Shown in pieces: positions 23,201-24,618 of a stretch of 24,618 bases of DNA. This stretch comes from a virus. The notes below the pieces were generated by a model. That model was not told where the DNA came from and ran no database searches. It saw only the letters and a list, made by a program, of their open reading frames with translations. The stretch spans positions 1-24,618 of IMG/VR virus record IMGVR_UViG_3300038701_001859. One strand, written 5' to 3'. Every line of letters begins with the position of its first letter. Position 1 is the stretch's first letter. The position numbers and the translations under genes were made by a program.

Positions 23201-23763
23201 TTATTGAAGACGCATCAAACAATCGCGTGCTTTACGACGACAGCGTGAAAATCAGACGTCTTTCAGCCGAAAATTTTTCAGGAACACTCGCGAGTGACAT
23301 TTCCGTCAGCAACACAGATTACGTAGCGGTAGCTTCGGCCACAATATCAAACGTAAATGCAGAAACTTTGATTTGGGTTCCCACTGTTAATGCGACATTC
23401 CAAACGCCAGCGGCAAGCGATGCTGCGGCAACGGGTCAATGGGCCGTGTTTATTACAGATACGGTTGTTTCCGCCAATTCCTTGGTTAGTGGGGCAACAA
23501 ACGAGCGCAAGGTTTGGGAAGGCGCGCCAGACGGTCTATCTTTCACAACGTTTGTAAATGTAGTTGTGGACTTTAACGACCTGAGTACAACGACCAATGC
23601 CGGTTATGGGCAAGTGCCGCTTGCACCGTTTATTGCCGGGGAGGATTTTGAGGGTTCAACAATGTACGTTGTGCTCGCCTTGCGTGTTACTACTGTTGGC
23701 GGTGAGAGTATCAAAATCGCAGCAGGGTCAACAACACGTATCGAAGCGACGCTGATCGGTTGA
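20245..23763 (+). CDS. Tail-tip/host specificity protein, J-like with fn3 repeats (1172 aa)
   Basis: The large tip protein that contacts the host. The N-terminus has two hydrophobic helices (TTFIASALTAGF, then RALISVGLGLASSALTPKPK), then the conserved PDAPRQVIYGETAIAGQIIA (about residues 70-90) of lambda J-type tip proteins. The central domain includes NPALWALDYIRGVETNGTRV and EPREISARYKIKAIQIQEGE. From about residue 500 to 870, beta-sandwich repeats look like fibronectin type III (PASASLVAIDIRKVTDSEFS, RTIQAIAGNSYYVRVRYGSD, GGATYNVRARAEDVYGGGSW). The last 300 residues are different: lower GC, rich in Ser/Thr/Val/Asn, without fn3 features, and probably the receptor-binding part. Start is at a TGATG overlap. 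Confidence 0.9.
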   Translation: MPPVVGAVTTFIASALTAGFTQSVGATLWGFAQRALISVGLGLASSALTPKPKSPSFNDPGRPLAFQPNPDAPRQVIYGETAIAGQIIAQRTSSNNKYAHFIAALGDGGPYESVEAIRLNNETVTLDGSGYVTAPTKWASSKCRIETKLGTESQTAFSSAVSEISDWTSDHAGKGVALAHMRYEYDPEVWTSGIPSPLFIMRGRKVYDPRLDSSPGNDPTNASYIAWSQNPALWALDYIRGVETNGTRVLGLGVPSALIDWQSFADAADVCDETVAVKAGGTIARYTGGGGIVSAADDPIAVLEAMMSAMAGVLTTRSGLISIYAGEAQTATVTLTDDDLAGPIRVTGARSIRETANAVSVQYREPSAGYNFAGAPAYRNSTWETEDDSEVLWTELRLPFTDDHRVAQRLAKIHGGNKREPREISARYKIKAIQIQEGEVFTLDSDSYGSAANGKYRVVSRKINPDGSVDITARSETDSKYDWTAASEEQDPPAGTVAAASTPTTATPTGWSVTATEVSGPQGAVQTVLNIAAPGSIDASVLSVEIEYQRQAGASLGLDFLGSQFSSESGSVAGDGDYIPVATLSRAQALNGYRIPNVERARGYSIRIRYRSSFYIASDWLTIEAAVDQGGAALAAPSGWTAAGSTQTSAEGYARPVVTVTAPTSGVPASASLVAIDIRKVTDSEFSDQTVLSRGEAARGRTIQAIAGNSYYVRVRYGSDGGVWGQAQIIPVSVDATGAVALTTFAVSSTSQTSGSFALPGFSASWDALSGDDLQRTRSIAVQYRLDGTTNVTTLYVEADETAKAVAGLIGGATYNVRARAEDVYGGGSWTSWADVTVSSTWTVGGATSVGWSGVSDDDGNRPEPNANYITNTSELTDGAGLGDTAVWSSVDGIPENLDSLVGTEPILNTAITVDGSGVLSGIGTASIVVNNASLTVANIPTLSLSKISDAGGLASLDEIGPTELASGYNLVTASTGFPTPSGSKIIEDASNNRVLYDDSVKIRRLSAENFSGTLASDISVSNTDYVAVASATISNVNAETLIWVPTVNATFQTPAASDAAATGQWAVFITDTVVSANSLVSGATNERKVWEGAPDGLSFTTFVNVVVDFNDLSTTTNAGYGQVPLAPFIAGEDFEGSTMYVVLALRVTTVGGESIKIAAGSTTRIEATLIG

Positions 23764-23834
23764 TTGCCTTTACGTCCGACCAGATCCTGCTGGGCGGCAC
23801 CGGCACACAGATGTCGGTCCTGATCTCTCCGTAA
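23763..23834 (+). pseudogene. Apparent remnant of an old tail-protein end
   Basis: A frame without a start runs from 23763 to TAA 23832-23834 and reads IAFTSDQILLGGTGTQMSVL, then ISP. It is in another frame than the tip protein, in GC-rich sequence, and resembles a compact protein C-terminus. It follows directly after the low-GC end of the tip gene and stands before the terminator. I interpret it as the left-over 3' end of a replaced gene; chance is possible since it is only 24 codons. Confidence 0.4.
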
Positions 23835-23839
23835 TTGCC

Positions 23840-23860
23840 GCCGCCTCCGGGCGGCTTTTT
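23840..23860 (+). terminator. Intrinsic terminator between tail and lysis genes
   Basis: GCCGCC, a TCCG tetraloop, GGCGGC, followed by five Ts. A 6-base all-GC stem with a stable loop. It ends the tail operon; the lysis genes start at 23881. Confidence 0.75.
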
Positions 23861-23880
23861 CATGCCCGAAAGGAATCCTG

Positions 23881-24162
23881 ATGGCTGAAACCAACCATTG
23901 GACAGTCAAGCGAGAAGTGACGGTCGGCCATATCTTGACGACCGTGGCTATCTGCTCCGGTCTCGTCGGGCAGTGGTTCCTGATGCAAGCGAAAAACGAA
24001 GAGCAAGACCGCGATATTGCCCGGATCGAAGCCCTCGCTATCCGCAATTCGGCCAGCTTCACATCAATGCAGGAGACGGTCGGCCGGATGGATGAGCGAA
24101 CCGTCTTCATGGTGGAGGCGATCAACCGTATCGAACGCAGACAGGAGCGGCCCAATGATTGA
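23881..24162 (+). CDS. Small membrane protein of the lysis cassette (93 aa)
   Basis: Starts MAETNHWTVKREVTVGHILT with an AAAGGAAT site about six bases upstream. A single membrane segment spans about residues 17-36 (HILTTVAICSGLVGQWFLM). The rest is a charged helical tail (NEEQDRDIARIEALAIRNSA, then MQETVGRMDERTVF and RIERRQERPND), likely a coiled coil. It lies directly before the holin candidate and the endolysin, and overlaps the former by 8 bases. Such one-membrane-segment proteins often accompany holins as accessory or spanin-like factors; no lipobox is present. The specific role is open. Confidence 0.65.
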   Translation: MAETNHWTVKREVTVGHILTTVAICSGLVGQWFLMQAKNEEQDRDIARIEALAIRNSASFTSMQETVGRMDERTVFMVEAINRIERRQERPND

Positions 24163-24373
24163 TCGGGCCCGCACCTGGCAGCGGCCGCTTTTCAGCGCTG
24201 CGGTTATCGTCTGCCTGCTTTGGGTGACGAGCAAGGTTCCGCCGGAAGGCGCGGTCGGCGCGCTGGTGGCCCTGCTGGTCGCTGGCGGCGCGCTCTATTT
24301 CATGCGCGGCATCATCGACAAGGGGCAGCTTACGGAATGGCTGCGGATCTGGAAGGGCGCCGGCAATGACTAA
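24155..24373 (+). CDS. Holin candidate (72 aa)
   Basis: A short protein with two predicted membrane segments: FSAAVIVCLLWVTSKV (about residues 13-28) and AVGALVALLVAGGALYFM (about 33-50), followed by a charged tail ending LRIWKGAGND. This class II-like holin layout forms lesions in the inner membrane and releases the endolysin. I chose the ATG at 24155 because it overlaps the previous stop by 8 bases and keeps MIDRARTWQRP as a short basic N-terminus; longer starts run inside the previous gene. Its stop overlaps the endolysin ATG by 8 bases, a strong cassette signature. Confidence 0.7.
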   Translation: MIDRARTWQRPLFSAAVIVCLLWVTSKVPPEGAVGALVALLVAGGALYFMRGIIDKGQLTEWLRIWKGAGND

Positions 24374-24618
24374 GCTGACCACCAATTTCACGCTTGCCGA
24401 GTTCACGGCTTCCGACACCGCTGACGAGCTGGGCATCGAGAACACCCCGACCCGGGACGAGCTGGCGAACATCATCACGGTTGCCGAACGCCTGCAGGGC
24501 CTTCGCGACTTCCTCAATTCCTCGCTCAAGACGCCTGTCTGGCTGCAGATCACCTCCGGCTTTCGCTGCGAGGCTCTGAATGCCGCGGTCGGCGGGTCGC
24601 CGTCATCCGATCACCGCT
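24366..24618 (+). CDS. Endolysin, M15-type D-Ala-D-Ala peptidase, partial
   Basis: The gene starts with ATG at 24366 inside the holin end and is cut by the right edge after 84 codons. It reads FTLAEFTASDTADELGIENT, VAERLQGLRDFLN, then ITSGFRCEALNAAVGGSPSS followed by DH, the start of the Peptidase_M15 zinc motif (SxHxxGxAxD). This family cleaves peptidoglycan crosslinks, so it is the lysis enzyme. There is no signal peptide in the visible part, so export would depend on the holin. The rest of the active site lies outside the window. Confidence 0.85.
   Translation, partial: MTKLTTNFTLAEFTASDTADELGIENTPTRDELANIITVAERLQGLRDFLNSSLKTPVWLQITSGFRCEALNAAVGGSPSSDHR

Noticed and set aside
1-24618. tRNA genes, CRISPR arrays, insertion sequences, integrase and attachment sites
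   Set aside because: I looked for them and saw no convincing example in this window.

Overview
The window is one continuous stretch of a tailed-phage (siphovirus-type) genome or prophage from an alphaproteobacterial host. The host assignment rests on a GcrA-family cell-cycle regulator, a tail module with gene-transfer-agent (GTA)-type tail chaperones, and GC-rich sequence (65% in a sampled tail-gene line, 20761-20820). No integrase, attachment site, host gene, tRNA or CRISPR array is visible, so a free phage and a prophage cannot be told apart. Functional calls come from reading motifs; no database was searched.

Layout. (1) 1-560: a small leftward-facing region with two minus-strand ORFs (one cut by the left edge) and a perfect inverted-repeat operator candidate at 159-179. 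(2) 559-5172: a rightward early operon, mostly joined by overlapping stop/start codons: HTH regulator, small ORF, HNH endonuclease, RusA-like resolvase, GcrA-like regulator, DnaB-type helicase, winged-helix initiator, and an unassigned 201-residue protein. The initiator gene carries four phased iteron-like repeats, a candidate replication origin. (3) 5173-6010: a control region with a good sigma70-type promoter, an operator-like palindrome at the predicted start site, and a strong hairpin terminator just behind them, then a small ORF and a convergent minus-strand gene for a secreted protein (candidate moron). (4) 6093-12340: packaging and head genes: terminase small and large subunits, DUF4055-type portal, Mu F-like minor head protein, small Cys-pair protein, scaffold, P22-type coat protein. 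(5) 12400-16182: head completion and tail start: DnaT-like connector, head closure, a low-GC lectin-like gene that looks inserted, gp10-like protein, DUF3168-type tail terminator, tail tube protein. (6) 16192-23763: tail chaperone pair joined by a canonical -1 slippery heptamer, tape measure, distal tail protein, DUF2163-like hub protein, a DUF6950-like gene lacking a usual start codon, and a 1172-residue tail-tip/host-specificity protein whose last part is low in GC and is followed by an apparent gene remnant. (7) 23881-24618: lysis cassette: two small membrane proteins and the start of an M15-type peptidase endolysin cut by the right edge.

The genes form a complete particle and lysis programme with theta-type replication based on a lambda-like initiator and helicase. 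The most unusual parts are the iteron cluster inside the initiator gene, the frameshift-fused tail chaperone, the ATT-start gene, the phage GcrA homologue, and the promoter/operator/terminator leader between the early and late halves. There is no gene-free stretch over 300 bases; the longest gap (5173-5443) holds the leader.
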